A stretch of 64,000 nt of DNA, from positions 133,210 to 197,209 of the forward strand of contig JBBSBH010000004.1 in NCBI GenBank assembly GCA_038251405.1, in the 5' to 3' direction. The notes beneath the pieces were generated by a model, which worked only from the letters and a program-made list of their open reading frames with translations, had not been told where the DNA came from and made no database searches. This document shows, piece after piece, positions 17,327 to 28,000 of the stretch. How positions within the stretch are numbered: the stretch's first letter is position 1; every line of letters begins with the position of its first letter. The translations under genes and the position numbers were made by a program. The stretch is from JADJLQ01 sp038251405 (GTDB lineage: Bacteria; Bacteroidota; Bacteroidia; Chitinophagales; Saprospiraceae).

Positions 17327-18601
17327 ATGAAACGACTATTTTCAAATCTTACTTTCTGGGTTTTATTAGCTATTACATTAGGTGTAGTATTGGGTCATTA
17401 TGCACCGGAATTTGCCTTAAAACCTATCCTTGCTAACGAGTGGAAAGCCCATTTTCTTGGGCAAGAACTGAAGCTCGGAAAGACGCTTAGTGAAATACTG
17501 GGCTCGGGTTTCATTTCTATAGTAAAATTGTTTATAAATCCCATCATTTTCCTTACCATCACATTGGGGATTGTCAATATGGGTGATTTAAAAAAAGTAG
17601 GAACGGTAGGTGCAAAAGCATTAATTTATTTTGAAGTGGTAACCACGGCAGCCTTACTAATTGGCATCATCGTGGCAAATATTATCAGACCTGGTGATGG
17701 AGTGATTCCTGCTGAGGCCGCCGGAGATATTTCGAAATATACCATAGACGCAAAAGCATTTAGTTGGTGGAAATTTCTTCAGGAAAATTCGACCCTGCAA
17801 GTACTTATCATCGCGGTGGTGCTAGGTATTATTCTAAATCGATTACCCTCTAAAAAAATCATAGTAGATAGATTGGTTCCCATTTCGAAATGGGTGTTCA
17901 AATGGTTGTTTAGAGTGATGCTATTGGCTCCCCTTGGTGCCTTTGGCGGAATGGCTTTTACTATTGCAAAATATGGCGTTGGTGCCTTACTGCCTTTGGG
18001 TAAGCTTATGATTACGGTATATTCTACCATGGCCATTTTTATTTTTTTAGTATTAAGACAAATCCTAAAATATTATAAAGTCAATCTCTGGTCATTTTTG
18101 AAATACATAAAAGAGGAACTGTTGATCGTGCTGGGTACTTCATCGTCTGAAGCAGGCTTACCTAGTCTAATGGAGAAATTAGAACGAATGGGGTGTAGTA
18201 AATCTGTAGTGGGCTTAGTGGTGCCTGCAGGTTATTCGTTCAATCTGGATGGCACTACTATTTATTTATCTATGGCTGTACTATTTCTCGCTCAGGTATA
18301 TCACGTGCATTTGACTTTTAGTGAAATGGCTTCTATCCTTGGGATACTAATGATCACTTCAAAAGGAGCTGCCGGAGTTACAGGGAGTGGTTTTATCGTA
18401 TTGGCCTCTACGCTGACCGCAGTAAAAAATATCCCTGTTGAAGGACTTGCTTTGTTACTTGGTGTAGATAGATTTATGTCTGAGGCAAGAGCAGTTACGA
18501 ATTTTATAGGCAATGGGGTAGCTACCATTTGGATTTCAAATAATGAAGGAGAATTCGACCGGGATAAATGGGAAGGTATTGACAAACCACTAAAAATATA
18601 G
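17327..18601 (+). CDS. Dicarboxylate/amino acid:cation symporter
   Basis: A sodium- or proton-coupled symporter of the DctA/GltP family, 424 aa from ATG 17,327 (MKRLFSNLTFWVLLAITLGVVLGH). Earlier in-frame starts add 28 residues without family resemblance. The serine-rich re-entrant loop (LGTSSSEAGLPSL) and the substrate/cation motif YSFNLDGTTIYLS are present, as is the C-terminal FMSEARAVTNFIGNGVATIW. It stands on the plus strand, 26 bases before the GH172 gene. Confidence 0.93.
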   Translation: MKRLFSNLTFWVLLAITLGVVLGHYAPEFALKPILANEWKAHFLGQELKLGKTLSEILGSGFISIVKLFINPIIFLTITLGIVNMGDLKKVGTVGAKALIYFEVVTTAALLIGIIVANIIRPGDGVIPAEAAGDISKYTIDAKAFSWWKFLQENSTLQVLIIAVVLGIILNRLPSKKIIVDRLVPISKWVFKWLFRVMLLAPLGAFGGMAFTIAKYGVGALLPLGKLMITVYSTMAIFIFLVLRQILKYYKVNLWSFLKYIKEELLIVLGTSSSEAGLPSLMEKLERMGCSKSVVGLVVPAGYSFNLDGTTIYLSMAVLFLAQVYHVHLTFSEMASILGILMITSKGAAGVTGSGFIVLASTLTAVKNIPVEGLALLLGVDRFMSEARAVTNFIGNGVATIWISNNEGEFDRDKWEGIDKPLKI

Positions 18602-18627
18602 GCTTATACATTGATTTTCAATTCATT

Positions 18628-19818
18628 ATGAAATATATATTTATTTGTTTTATACTTATTTTTGCCTGCAAGCAATCCAATAATTCCATATACATCCTGG
18701 ATGAAAATGCTGAAAGCAGGTGGATTTCTTTTGAAAACCCAACTGGAGCTAAAAGCAAAGGTGCCATGGAAAACAACGGGGCTAAAGGGCATCCCTGCGA
18801 CTATATACCAGCACATAAATCTATCGTGCTTATGGATTATACGGGAACGGGGTTAATTCAAAGAATTTGGCTCACCATAAATGATCGATCAGCCAAAATG
18901 TGCAGATCATTAGTAATAAATATGTATTGGGATGAGCATAAAAAGCCGGCTGTATCTGCCCCCTTGGGAGATTTCTTTGGGCTTGGTTTTGAAAGAGAAA
19001 AAGCATTTGAAAATGAATTATTTACTTCTGGAGAAAGTAGATCATTTGTTTCTCATCTTCAAATGCCCTTTAAATCACATGCTAAGATTGAAATAGTAAA
19101 TGAATCAGATCAAGCGCTGAATATGATATTTTATGATATCGATATACAATCATTAAAGTCATGGGATGATCATTTGCTATATCTACATGGTTACTGGCAT
19201 AGGGATAGTGCAACAGAACTTGCTCATGATTTTGAAATTTTGCCACCTGTTCAAGGCAAAGGAAAATATATCGGAACTAATATTTGTGTTATTGATAATC
19301 CTATTTATGGCAAGGCATGGTGGGGCGAAGGAGAAGTAAAAATGTATCTTGATAATGATTCTAAGTATCCTACAATTGTTGGCACAGGTACTGAAGATTA
19401 TATTGGGACAGCCTGGGGCCAGGGTGTATTCCAAAATAGGTATTCGGGCTGCCTGGTTGGTGATACTGTTAGCAGGCAATGGGCATTTTACAGGTATCAT
19501 ATCCCCGATCCAATAAATTTCAGGCTCAATTGTAGCGTTACTCTCCAGCAAATTGGTGGCGACACAAGAGCAAATGTTCAAAATCTATTGGATAAGAATT
19601 TGCCCTTAATACCGATTACCATTCACCATGCTCCCACTTTCGTCCATTTATATAATCCAGGGCAGATCTATGATTTGAAAAATGCAAGTCTGCAGGAAGG
19701 GTGGGTAAATTTTTACAGATCAGATGATGTTGCTGCAATGGCGTATTTCTATCTAAACAAACCATCGAATAATCTTCCACCTTTACAAGCATTGGAAGCA
19801 AGAATTAATAAATTATAA
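18628..19818 (+). CDS. GH172 (DUF2961) lipoprotein
   Basis: A 396-aa surface or periplasmic lipoprotein: the signal ends at a lipobox with Cys14 (ILIFACKQS). The rest is DUF2961, now family GH172, whose characterised members act on difructose dianhydride and D-arabinofuranose linkages. Seen motifs are the start SRWISFENPTGAKSKG, GLIQRIWLTI, the PLGDFFGLGF loop and GTGTEDYIGTAWG with its conserved Glu-Asp. It lies near the SusCD/LacI locus and probably supplies the enzyme for it, though it is not in the same operon. Confidence 0.88.
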   Translation: MKYIFICFILIFACKQSNNSIYILDENAESRWISFENPTGAKSKGAMENNGAKGHPCDYIPAHKSIVLMDYTGTGLIQRIWLTINDRSAKMCRSLVINMYWDEHKKPAVSAPLGDFFGLGFEREKAFENELFTSGESRSFVSHLQMPFKSHAKIEIVNESDQALNMIFYDIDIQSLKSWDDHLLYLHGYWHRDSATELAHDFEILPPVQGKGKYIGTNICVIDNPIYGKAWWGEGEVKMYLDNDSKYPTIVGTGTEDYIGTAWGQGVFQNRYSGCLVGDTVSRQWAFYRYHIPDPINFRLNCSVTLQQIGGDTRANVQNLLDKNLPLIPITIHHAPTFVHLYNPGQIYDLKNASLQEGWVNFYRSDDVAAMAYFYLNKPSNNLPPLQALEARINKL

Positions 19819-19819
19819 T

Positions 19820-19861
19820 AAGGGCTTTCCCTTAACCCAATTTTTGCAGCTGAAGCAAAAA
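19820..19861. repeat. Two hairpins directly after the GH172 stop
   Basis: AAGGG-cttt-CCCTT (19,820-19,833) is followed by TTTTTGC-agctgaa-GCAAAAA (19,841-19,861). The 27 bases from 19,836 match 30,018-30,044 at 23 positions in the same orientation, so this is a dispersed hairpin element found at 3' ends. It may act as a terminator or RNA stabiliser. Confidence 0.55.
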
Positions 19862-19866
19862 TCGCC

Positions 19867-19914
19867 AACCGTCGATGAAATAGTTGAATTGAAAACCAAC
19901 TATTTATCGAGGTT
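19867..19914. repeat. Long imperfect hairpin
   Basis: Arms AACCgTCGATgAAATAGTTG and CAACTATTTATCGAGGTT pair over 18 positions with two single-base bulges, around a 10-base loop. A second stem (GTCTGAT 19,927-19,933 with ATCAGAC 19,949-19,955) follows. There is no T-tract, so it is not an ordinary terminator. Confidence 0.5.
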
Positions 19915-19955
19915 AACCTCCTATGAGTCTGATACGACTATTGGAGTCATCAGAC

Positions 19956-20289
19956 ATGAGTTTTGAAACTGTAATTATTTCTTACCATTTTAAATCAATA
20001 TGAATAATTCATTTTCAACACCTCAGATTTTGCATAGAAATTCTAATGCAAAATTTCGGTTTAAATATCAATTTTATCGCTCTATCTGGATCGGTTCAGT
20101 ACATGTATAACAAAAGTAATATTTGGATATATTTCGTTTTTTTATGCCTTTCTAAGGCAATTTTGTACCTAAATTTTAGCTAAAAACAATTTTTTGCCCA
20201 TTAATCAGCTTTTTTACAAGCTTATTTTGGCAAAAGTAGAAATTACAAGAATCGCTACTTTTTAAATTTAGCAAACCAGAGCCTCTACT
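19956..20289. other. Non-coding stretch before the porin gene
   Basis: About 330 AT-rich bases with no open frame worth calling. It ends in a Bacteroidota promoter box. With the hairpins before it, the whole 500-base gap between GH172 and the porin is non-coding. Confidence 0.5.
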
Positions 20290-20297
20290 TACATTTG
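20290..20297 (+). promoter_or_regulatory. Bacteroidota -7 box (TACATTTG) for the porin gene
   Basis: TACATTTG fits TAnnTTTG exactly and sits 21 bases before the ATG at 20,319. It overlaps an alternative upstream TTG start at 20,295, which supports the downstream ATG. Confidence 0.55.
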
Positions 20298-20318
20298 ACC
20301 CATAACAATAAATTAACT

Positions 20319-21539
20319 ATGAAATTTTTGGACAAAACTTTAATACTAATCATGTTGACACTCTCCGCTTACACCGTCTCTTTCAGCCAGGAAATAGAAA
20401 CACCTGTAGATGAAAAGAAAGGCAAATTGGAGATAACAGGTTACCTGGACGCTTATTATAATGTAGCGTTTAATAAGCCCGGAGTGGGACCTACTCTTTG
20501 GGGCCCAGCTGCCGGTTCCCGGGCATTCGATATAAATAATAATCAATTCTCACTTGGCCTGGTTCAGGGCAAATTTGACTATACCAAAGGTGAAATTGAA
20601 GTAGTTGCAGATCTTATCGCGGGACCCAATTCTGTTTTAGCTACACTAGGGCAATTTCCATCAAGTACCTGGCCCAGTGCTTTGGGCGCAGGCTCATTTG
20701 GGATCAAACAGCTTTATGGTGTATGGAAGGCTAATGACAAATTATCTTTCACTATCGGGCAGTTTGGTACCCATATAGGCTACGAGGTGATAGAATCCTC
20801 TATTAACTTCAATTATTCACTATCCAATCTTTTTAATAACGGGCCTTTCTATCACACCGGGCTAAAAGCAAATTATGCTATATCTGATAAAGTAGGTTTA
20901 ATGGCCGGATTGGTAAATACATGGGACAATTTTGATGACAATAACGGATTTAAATCTCCTGTGTTGCAGCTTTCTTTAATGCCTGTAGAAGGAATGGCCA
21001 TCTATTTGAACTACCTGGTAGGAAAAGGTGATCATGCCGGAACATTAAATCCAGCATTTGCAACGCTTTCTGATCCCAATAGTTTTACTACTTCCATCTA
21101 TGATCTTACTGCTACTTACAGTATTGGAAAGGTGAATCTTGGTGTTAATGCAGCTTATGGTTCTTACCATGCATCTGACAATAGTGCTCAAACCGTTTTT
21201 AGCAGCATTACAAAGAATAAAAAAGATAATCCTACCTGGGGTGGCATTGCGGGCTATTTTAATGTCGCAGCTACTGATAATTTCTCCATTGGTACCAGAA
21301 TAGAACAATTCAATGATTTTTACGGGGTAAGGTATATAGGGGCAAAAAATACCTCCATTACCTTAACCGGAGTGATCACTTGCGCCGGGGGAAGTTTACT
21401 ATTAAAACCTGAATTGAGACTTGACTCCTCCAAGGGCGATAATAATGTTGATGGCCATGTTAATATTTACAATGGAGAAGACGGTAAGACTAAGGATGCC
21501 CAACAAACACTGGGATTAGCCGCCATTTTTAAATTCTAG
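20319..21539 (+). CDS. Outer-membrane beta-barrel porin
   Basis: About 406 aa from ATG 20,319 (MKFLDKTLILIMLTLSAYTVSFSQ, a signal peptide of about 24 residues). The mature protein begins with an acidic linker and then LEITGYLDAYYNVAFNKPG, typical of Bacteroidota porins (BBP2/OmpL-like). Alternating strands such as IYLNYLVGKGDHAG follow, with a terminal Phe (LGLAAIFKF) as in barrels. No substrate can be read from the sequence. It has its own promoter box and a strong terminator. Confidence 0.8.
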   Translation: MKFLDKTLILIMLTLSAYTVSFSQEIETPVDEKKGKLEITGYLDAYYNVAFNKPGVGPTLWGPAAGSRAFDINNNQFSLGLVQGKFDYTKGEIEVVADLIAGPNSVLATLGQFPSSTWPSALGAGSFGIKQLYGVWKANDKLSFTIGQFGTHIGYEVIESSINFNYSLSNLFNNGPFYHTGLKANYAISDKVGLMAGLVNTWDNFDDNNGFKSPVLQLSLMPVEGMAIYLNYLVGKGDHAGTLNPAFATLSDPNSFTTSIYDLTATYSIGKVNLGVNAAYGSYHASDNSAQTVFSSITKNKKDNPTWGGIAGYFNVAATDNFSIGTRIEQFNDFYGVRYIGAKNTSITLTGVITCAGGSLLLKPELRLDSSKGDNNVDGHVNIYNGEDGKTKDAQQTLGLAAIFKF

Positions 21540-21615
21540 GACGCGCTCTCAATGATATACCAATTTTTATAAGCTATTTTTAAAAAAGGATCTTTACTTC
21601 CTTTCGAACCAAATC

Positions 21616-21651
21616 AAAAGCCACGCTGAGTAGTCAGACTGTGGCTTTTTT
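21616..21651 (+). terminator. Rho-independent terminator of the porin gene
   Basis: A perfect 9-bp stem AAAAGCCAC / GTGGCTTTT with a 16-base loop, followed by T residues, 76 bases after the porin stop. Confidence 0.85.
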
Positions 21652-21681
21652 GCTTTTATTAATATTAAGTAATTTGCAGAT

Positions 21682-22917
21682 ATGTATAGAATGAGCGCAT
21701 TCATTGCTTTAATTATATTTGCTTGCAGGCCTCACGTAAAGATTAAAATGGAAGGCAACCCAATAACTATTCGAAATGCTGCCACCCCTAATCTTTATCA
21801 ATCTCCACAAAAAGAGCTTTACCTCACCTGGACTCAAAACTTAAGTGATTCTACCAATGCCCTTTATTATTCGATCTTAAGGGATTCAAAATGGACTACT
21901 GCTAAATTAATATACCAGGGGCAACATTGGTTTACAAATTGGGCGGATTTCCCAAAAATGGCAGTCTTTGCCGGCAGCGAACTCAATCAATTAGCTATTT
22001 TTTTACAAAAGGTTGATACTGGAAAAACTTATGACTATGGTGTAAAACTTGTTTCCAGCCAAGATAATGGCGATCATTTTAAAGTCATAGATACACTACA
22101 TCAGGCAGGTCCCGGGGAACATGGCTTTGTGAGCTTACTTCCTTTCAGCTTTAATAAAATAATGGTGGTATGGTTAGATGGCTCAGGGATAAGCGAAGTA
22201 CACCAGGAATCAAATTCAAAGCATCAAAGCACAGAAAGTATGAAACTTATGTCGGCAATGGTAGATGTGAGTGGAAGAATCTCCGATAGGAAAGTTATAG
22301 ATGACAAAGTATGTGAATGTTGTCAAACGGATCTCACCATGACTGCAAAAGGCCCACTGGTCGTATATAGAAATCGTTCAGATGATGAGGAAAGAGATAC
22401 CTACTATTCCAGGTATATGGATGGCCTGTGGACAGAGCCAAAGGCAGTATTGGAAGATCATTGGAAAATAGTTGGATGTCCTGTCAATGGCCCCGCATTG
22501 GCTGGTCATAATAATATGGTGGCGGTAGCTAGTTATTCGGAAGCCAAAGGCAGCCCCACAATTGCTGTTTCATTATCTGAAAATGCAGGAGAAAATTTCA
22601 AGCATACAACCAAACTAAATACTAAGAATACTTTGGGTCGATTAGATGCCACATGGTACTCGGATAATTTATTACTAGTTACTTATCTGGACAAAATAAA
22701 GCAAGATGATGATCAAGCTGAAGTTCATTTGACAGGAATGGATAATCATGGAAAGATAGTTTGGGATAATGTGATAGATCATACAAGCACATCTCGAAAT
22801 AGCGGGTTTCCTACGATCGGACTATTAGATACTGAAATTGTAATTGCCTATACGAAAACAATAGATTTAAATAAGAAAGATATTATTATTAGAAGATTAC
22901 GTGTGAATCATAACTAA
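21682..22917 (+). CDS. Sialidase-like (BNR-type propeller) lipoprotein
   Basis: A 411-aa exported protein with a lipobox at Cys15 (ALIIFACRP). Blade-like repeats include SSQDNGDHFKVIDT and SLSENAGENFKHTT, close to the Asp-box S-x-D-x-G-x-T-W type. A Cys cluster CECCQTDL near residues 213-220 is characteristic of a Bacteroidota subgroup of exo-alpha-sialidase-like propellers and could bind metal. I cannot confirm the catalytic Arg triad, so activity is open. It is convergent with the MerR gene. Confidence 0.65.
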   Translation: MYRMSAFIALIIFACRPHVKIKMEGNPITIRNAATPNLYQSPQKELYLTWTQNLSDSTNALYYSILRDSKWTTAKLIYQGQHWFTNWADFPKMAVFAGSELNQLAIFLQKVDTGKTYDYGVKLVSSQDNGDHFKVIDTLHQAGPGEHGFVSLLPFSFNKIMVVWLDGSGISEVHQESNSKHQSTESMKLMSAMVDVSGRISDRKVIDDKVCECCQTDLTMTAKGPLVVYRNRSDDEERDTYYSRYMDGLWTEPKAVLEDHWKIVGCPVNGPALAGHNNMVAVASYSEAKGSPTIAVSLSENAGENFKHTTKLNTKNTLGRLDATWYSDNLLLVTYLDKIKQDDDQAEVHLTGMDNHGKIVWDNVIDHTSTSRNSGFPTIGLLDTEIVIAYTKTIDLNKKDIIIRRLRVNHN

Positions 22918-22940
22918 CTGGACTTCGAAAAAGAAGTTTT

Positions 22941-23843
22941 CTATTTGGAAATTGAATTTGCCATCAATTCAAACTCTTCAATATTGCTTAAATAACTTAT
23001 TTTATCATTTACTATCGGCTTTTTACAAATCTCAGGACACCCGCTAAATTGAATCTGCAGGTTTGGAGCCTTTTCGTTTATATTTATTAGATAATCTTTC
23101 AGCTTTTCCATAGGACTGTTTGACATGAAAACAGTAAAAAGATAACTTGCATTACACTTTATCGCAGCTTGAGCAGCTACATCAGCAGGCACAGAACTTC
23201 CGAGGTAAATAGTTTTTATTTTATTCTCAAGTAAGATATAATGCGTTAGTAGTAATGGCAATTCATGAAATTCATCAGGAGGGAGGCAAAGTATACATGT
23301 AGCATGGCTAATAAAATCAAGATCTATTTGGTCAATCGACATTAATAACTTTCGCCTGATTATTGCTGAAGCAAAATGTTCCTGAGCTGGAGAAATATCA
23401 TTTACCTGCCAGAGCAAACCCACTCTTTTCAAAAATGGATAGATTACTTTTAAAATCGTCCTTTTCACACCATATTGGTCCAATACCTGATGCAATACCT
23501 GAGAAAACTTAAGTTCATCAAAACCTAACATATGCACTACGAGGCTGTTGATTAAAAAATCAGGATATGACTCCTGATCATAGGCCAGCATAAATTCCTT
23601 TACCTTAAGTTCCAGCTGCTCATCATCTAACTCTACTATCTTTGAAATTTTCCACCCTGCCTGAATCAAAGATTGAATATTAATTAATTTACGAAGCTCC
23701 TGATCGTCATAAGTTCTAATATTGGTACAACTTCTTTTAGGACAAAATAAATTGAATCTTTTTTCCCAGGTTCGAATAGTATGGGCTTTAATACCAGTAT
23801 AATGGGAAAGATCAGATATTGAATATTGAATCGACTCGGTCAT
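22941..23843 (-). CDS. CarH-like MerR regulator with B12-binding domain
   Basis: About 300 aa from MTESIQYSIS (ATG 23,843); an earlier in-frame ATG adds 10 residues. Residues 7-75 are a MerR winged HTH (YTGIKAHTIRTWEKRF). The middle helical domain carries W-x9-E-H (WQVNDISPAQEH), the adenosylcobalamin-cap motif of light-sensing CarH. The C-terminal Rossmann-like part has PPDEFHELP, where His would be the lower cobalt ligand; the usual final Gly of ExHxxG is Pro. It is the second gene after a membrane glycosyltransferase, 34 bases away. Light sensing is inferred from motifs. Confidence 0.8.
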   Translation of the reverse strand: MTESIQYSISDLSHYTGIKAHTIRTWEKRFNLFCPKRSCTNIRTYDDQELRKLINIQSLIQAGWKISKIVELDDEQLELKVKEFMLAYDQESYPDFLINSLVVHMLGFDELKFSQVLHQVLDQYGVKRTILKVIYPFLKRVGLLWQVNDISPAQEHFASAIIRRKLLMSIDQIDLDFISHATCILCLPPDEFHELPLLLTHYILLENKIKTIYLGSSVPADVAAQAAIKCNASYLFTVFMSNSPMEKLKDYLININEKAPNLQIQFSGCPEICKKPIVNDKISYLSNIEEFELMANSISK

Positions 23844-23877
23844 TACTAAGTGAGAAACAAAAATCAATGTCAAAGGT

Positions 23878-24978
23878 TTACCACCTGGTAATTTTTTTAA
23901 AAGTACTGGCAGGGATCAATGCTATTAAGGCTAATAAATAAACGAGGTCTGCCCTAACCCATTTTAGAAAGGTCCAATTATATCGAAATAAATCTTTTGC
24001 CAATTTCCTGTAGAGTATAAAATAGATCCATTTTGAGGCTAATAAAGCTAATAAAATTCCGAAATTCCAAACCGCCAATACAGGTACAAATAGCCACCAT
24101 CCCATTTTTGAAGCATAGTAAATTAAAAGGAGGATCTGATCTTTCCCATGATAAAACTTTGCAGTAGACACATGCCTTGATTTTTGGCTTATCCAGCTTT
24201 TAAAAGTATCCTTGGGAATACTATTCATAAAGGTAGAAGGGTTCAAATTAATGCTGGTATTGACATTCCCTGCCAATTCATTCACCGAAAGGTCATCATC
24301 TCCGGACATAATATGATCGAATTTTTCCAGGCTATTTATCGAAAGAAAAGCTGCTTTTTTATACAATATATTTCTACCTACCCCCATATAAGGCTTGCCC
24401 CTATTGGCCGCGCCTAAATACAACAAGCCGGTTGTCTGAGTTTCAAATTGAATCACTTCATTGAGCATCGTATTCTCAACAAAAAAAGGTGAAAATCCCA
24501 ATGTAATATCTGATTTAGCATGGCCTACCATATCCTGGATCCATCTATTCGAATTAGGCCGGCAATCTGCGTCTGTAAAAAGAATCCAATCGTAAGTAGC
24601 TAAAGTCTTTAATTTAACCAGATGCTGCTTCTTACCTTTATAAACCTCGTCATTCGAAAAATGAAAATATACATTATTCTGACCCGAATAAAGCGAGTCT
24701 GCAAATTCTCTCAAGCCATCTGTGGAGTGATCGTCTACAATATGGATATCCCATCTTCCCTGATAATTTTGAAGAAGTAATAAGGGAATTAGCTGTCTTA
24801 GGTTAGAAATTTCATTTTTAACAATAATAACGACACTTACCTCTGGCGAAGCCTGAATTTTATGATCTAAGTCTGTACTTTTGTCATTTACCCTAAGGAG
24901 TGGCCAAAACAACATGAATAAATACACCAACTGAATCGTTACTGCTATAAGCCAAAGAACCAAAAAAAATACATGCAC
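23878..24978 (-). CDS. Membrane glycosyltransferase family 2
   Basis: 366 aa with an N-terminal membrane helix (VFFLVLWLIAVTIQLVYLFML) and two or three C-terminal ones. The GT-A core shows VSVVIIVKNE, IHIVDDHSTD, the DxD-type FTDADCRP, GDDDLSVN, and the SQKSRHVSTAKFY segment seen in processive membrane GT2s. It probably transfers sugar to a lipid or carotenoid acceptor at the inner face of the membrane (inference). It is paired with a CarH-like regulator and starts divergently 44 bases from porU2. Confidence 0.85.
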   Translation of the reverse strand: MHVFFLVLWLIAVTIQLVYLFMLFWPLLRVNDKSTDLDHKIQASPEVSVVIIVKNEISNLRQLIPLLLLQNYQGRWDIHIVDDHSTDGLREFADSLYSGQNNVYFHFSNDEVYKGKKQHLVKLKTLATYDWILFTDADCRPNSNRWIQDMVGHAKSDITLGFSPFFVENTMLNEVIQFETQTTGLLYLGAANRGKPYMGVGRNILYKKAAFLSINSLEKFDHIMSGDDDLSVNELAGNVNTSINLNPSTFMNSIPKDTFKSWISQKSRHVSTAKFYHGKDQILLLIYYASKMGWWLFVPVLAVWNFGILLALLASKWIYFILYRKLAKDLFRYNWTFLKWVRADLVYLLALIALIPASTFKKITRW

Positions 24979-25022
24979 TGATTGTCAAAACTAATTCTAT
25001 TTTTTTGAACAGAAACCTTTCC

Positions 25023-28000
25023 ATGAAGCTCCTTACCAAAATAATTCTATTCCTTAGTTCTTCTTTCATTGGTATTGATTTTGTTCATGCTCAAATAATA
25101 AGTAAGGGTGATACCTTATATGGTAATGAGTGGATCAAGTATGATCAGACCTACTATAAATTTAAAGTTGCTCAAGATGACTTATACAGGATCTCCTATG
25201 AAATTTTGACCAATACTAATTTTCCAATGGCAGGAGTAAAAGGATCTCAACTCCAATTGTGGAGATTTGGCAAAGAGATTCCACTGCGTGTTTCCTCCAG
25301 TGATAGCTGGGGCCCTGGTGATTTTCTCACGTTCTGGGGTGAAAAGAATCGTACGGAGCTGGATTCTTATCTTTTTCAAAATCCAGCCAAAGAAATGCTA
25401 AACCCTGCTTATAGCATGTTTTCAGACAGTGCTGCATACTTCCTTACGGTTGCTCCTATTGCCGATAAGACCGTACGGGTGAATACCATCAGCTCTAATA
25501 TGCAATTAGCTCCATCACCATTTTTTATGGTAGATCAACTGGCGGAGTACCATGCTTATCCGTTTGATAAAAAATATGATTATCAAAATGAAATATCATA
25601 TTCCAGCTATGACGAATGTGAAGGCTTTGGATCAGTTTCTACCCAAAGTTTTTCATTAAATTTAACAGCTATTGATCCATTTGCGGGTAATGCAGATGGC
25701 AAGCTAACTATTAGATTGGCATCTATTTTATATCTAAACCATAAGATACAAATTTCCATTAATGATGAAGTACAGGCCTTAGATAGCCTTTTTGGATATC
25801 AATTAAAAGTATTTTCCCTCCCTATCCCCAATAGCTTATTGGAACATACTATAAAATTGGAGATTAAAGGAATAGCTCCAGGGAATGACTTATTTACGGT
25901 CTCTACTATTCATTTTGAATATCCTAAAAAGATCGGTGGATCTCTGGCGTCAAATGAGAAAATAATATCAAATAATTCTAATTCATTATTATCCTTTACA
26001 TCAGAATTAAAATCGCCCATTCTCATATTAAATGACTCCGATTGGGTGCTACCTACAAGTATAAATGCTGGAATTTTTTTTGAAATTGGGAATGTGAATA
26101 ATAAATTCCGGATAGCGGATGAAAACAATAAAATTGACATTCAAAATTTATCCAGAATAAACTTTGAAAATATTACGGAAAATTCTCAGAATGATTATTT
26201 AATTATTACGCATAAGACTTTACTTACCGCTTCAGTTAGTTATGCTGAATACCGCAAATCAAAAGCCGGGGGTAATTTTAGCACCAAAGTAGTACCTGTA
26301 GAGCAAATTTATGATCAATTTGGCTATGGTATGGATCAGGTAATCGGATTGAGAAACTATGGTCAATATCTTTCCAAATACTGGTCTAATCTTAAATATG
26401 TACTCCTGATAGGCAGAGCGCTTAATTACAGGGATTTACGGGTTGACAAGAATTACACCAAATATGCACACTTAAATTTAGTTCCTACTTTTGGCTACCC
26501 GGGAGCTGATAATTTGATTTTTGCCAGGCCTGGAGAAAATGTTCCTGTTTTTTTAATAGGAAGATTAGCTGCTCAAAATAGTGATCAGGTAGTGACCTAT
26601 CTTACCAAAGTAAAAGAGTACGAGAGCAAGCTAAAAAGCCCCACCTCAAACGATGATCTCTATTGGCGAAAAAATGTATTACATATGGCAGGAGGTAATC
26701 AAACCGATCAAAGATTTGATTTAGCTTTAGAATCTTTAAAAAACCTTTTCGAAAGTACATCGCTAAAACCTATTATAACCTCAGTAAATAAGACCTCTTC
26801 AGACCCTATACAAGGCGGCTTGTCTGAAATCATTACAAATAAAATAAATGAAGGGGTTGCGATACAAACATACCTGGGTCACGGTGCTGTAAACGCAACA
26901 GAGCTTGGTCTTGACAATCCTGATTTATTTAATAATGATGGAAAATATCCAATTTGCATGACCCTTGGTTGCAACTCTGGCAATATCCATACTACCGGAA
27001 TAAGCTTGAGTGAAAGTTTTATTTTTTCAAAAAAAGGAGACATTATTTATTTGTCCTCTTCCGGAATCGGTACTGATGGTGGCTATATCAAATACGTTTC
27101 TGGGCTCTATCCCCGAATAGGGAATACCATGTATGATAAGAGTATAGGTGAACAGCATTACTCTACATTAAAAGACTTTCAAAATTCAGGCAATTCATTT
27201 TTTGACATTTCATTATCACAACAATTTGCAATTCACGGCGATCCGGCCATACATATAAACTATTATGAAGGACCCGATTTTACTGTAGATTACAAATCAT
27301 TTAAAACTATTCCCGAAGTGCTGCAAGCAGATCAGGATAGTTTAAAAATTTCCTTTACTCTTTGGAATTTGGGAAAATTTACCGCTGAAAAAATTCCCTT
27401 TACTCTAACTCATCAGTTGCCGGACGGCATCAGTATAGACTACCCTTTCACTACTACATTTACTGGTTCTACAAAAGAAGTAGTGTTATCTATTCCTTCC
27501 AATCCTAATATTATTGGAAATAATATTTTTAGAATAAAAATTGACCCCGACAATGTTTTTAATGAATACCCACAACCATTTGCTGAAAATAATAATGAAT
27601 TAATAATCAATGGCCAGACCGGAATAGTAATTCCTATTTTCAATGATAAAATCACTGTTTCACTGCCAACTGAATTTGGAATTATAGGGACTTCACCATT
27701 CGAATTAAAAGCATTTACTCCGAACGCATTTAGTGGTCCAACAAAATTTTTCTTTGAGATCGATACTACCATTAATTTTAATTCTACTTTTCTATTTAAA
27801 GCCACTTCCATACAAAGAGGTGGGATGATTACATGGAAACCAACGATTACATCAGTACCTTCGAAGGTATATTATTGGCGAATCAGGAGAGATACTATTG
27901 ACACCGGAAAAAGTGCTAACTGGACCACGAATTCCTTTGTCTATTTACCAGAAAAAGGAACTGGATGGAATCAAAGCCACAAATATCAATTTGCAGCAAA

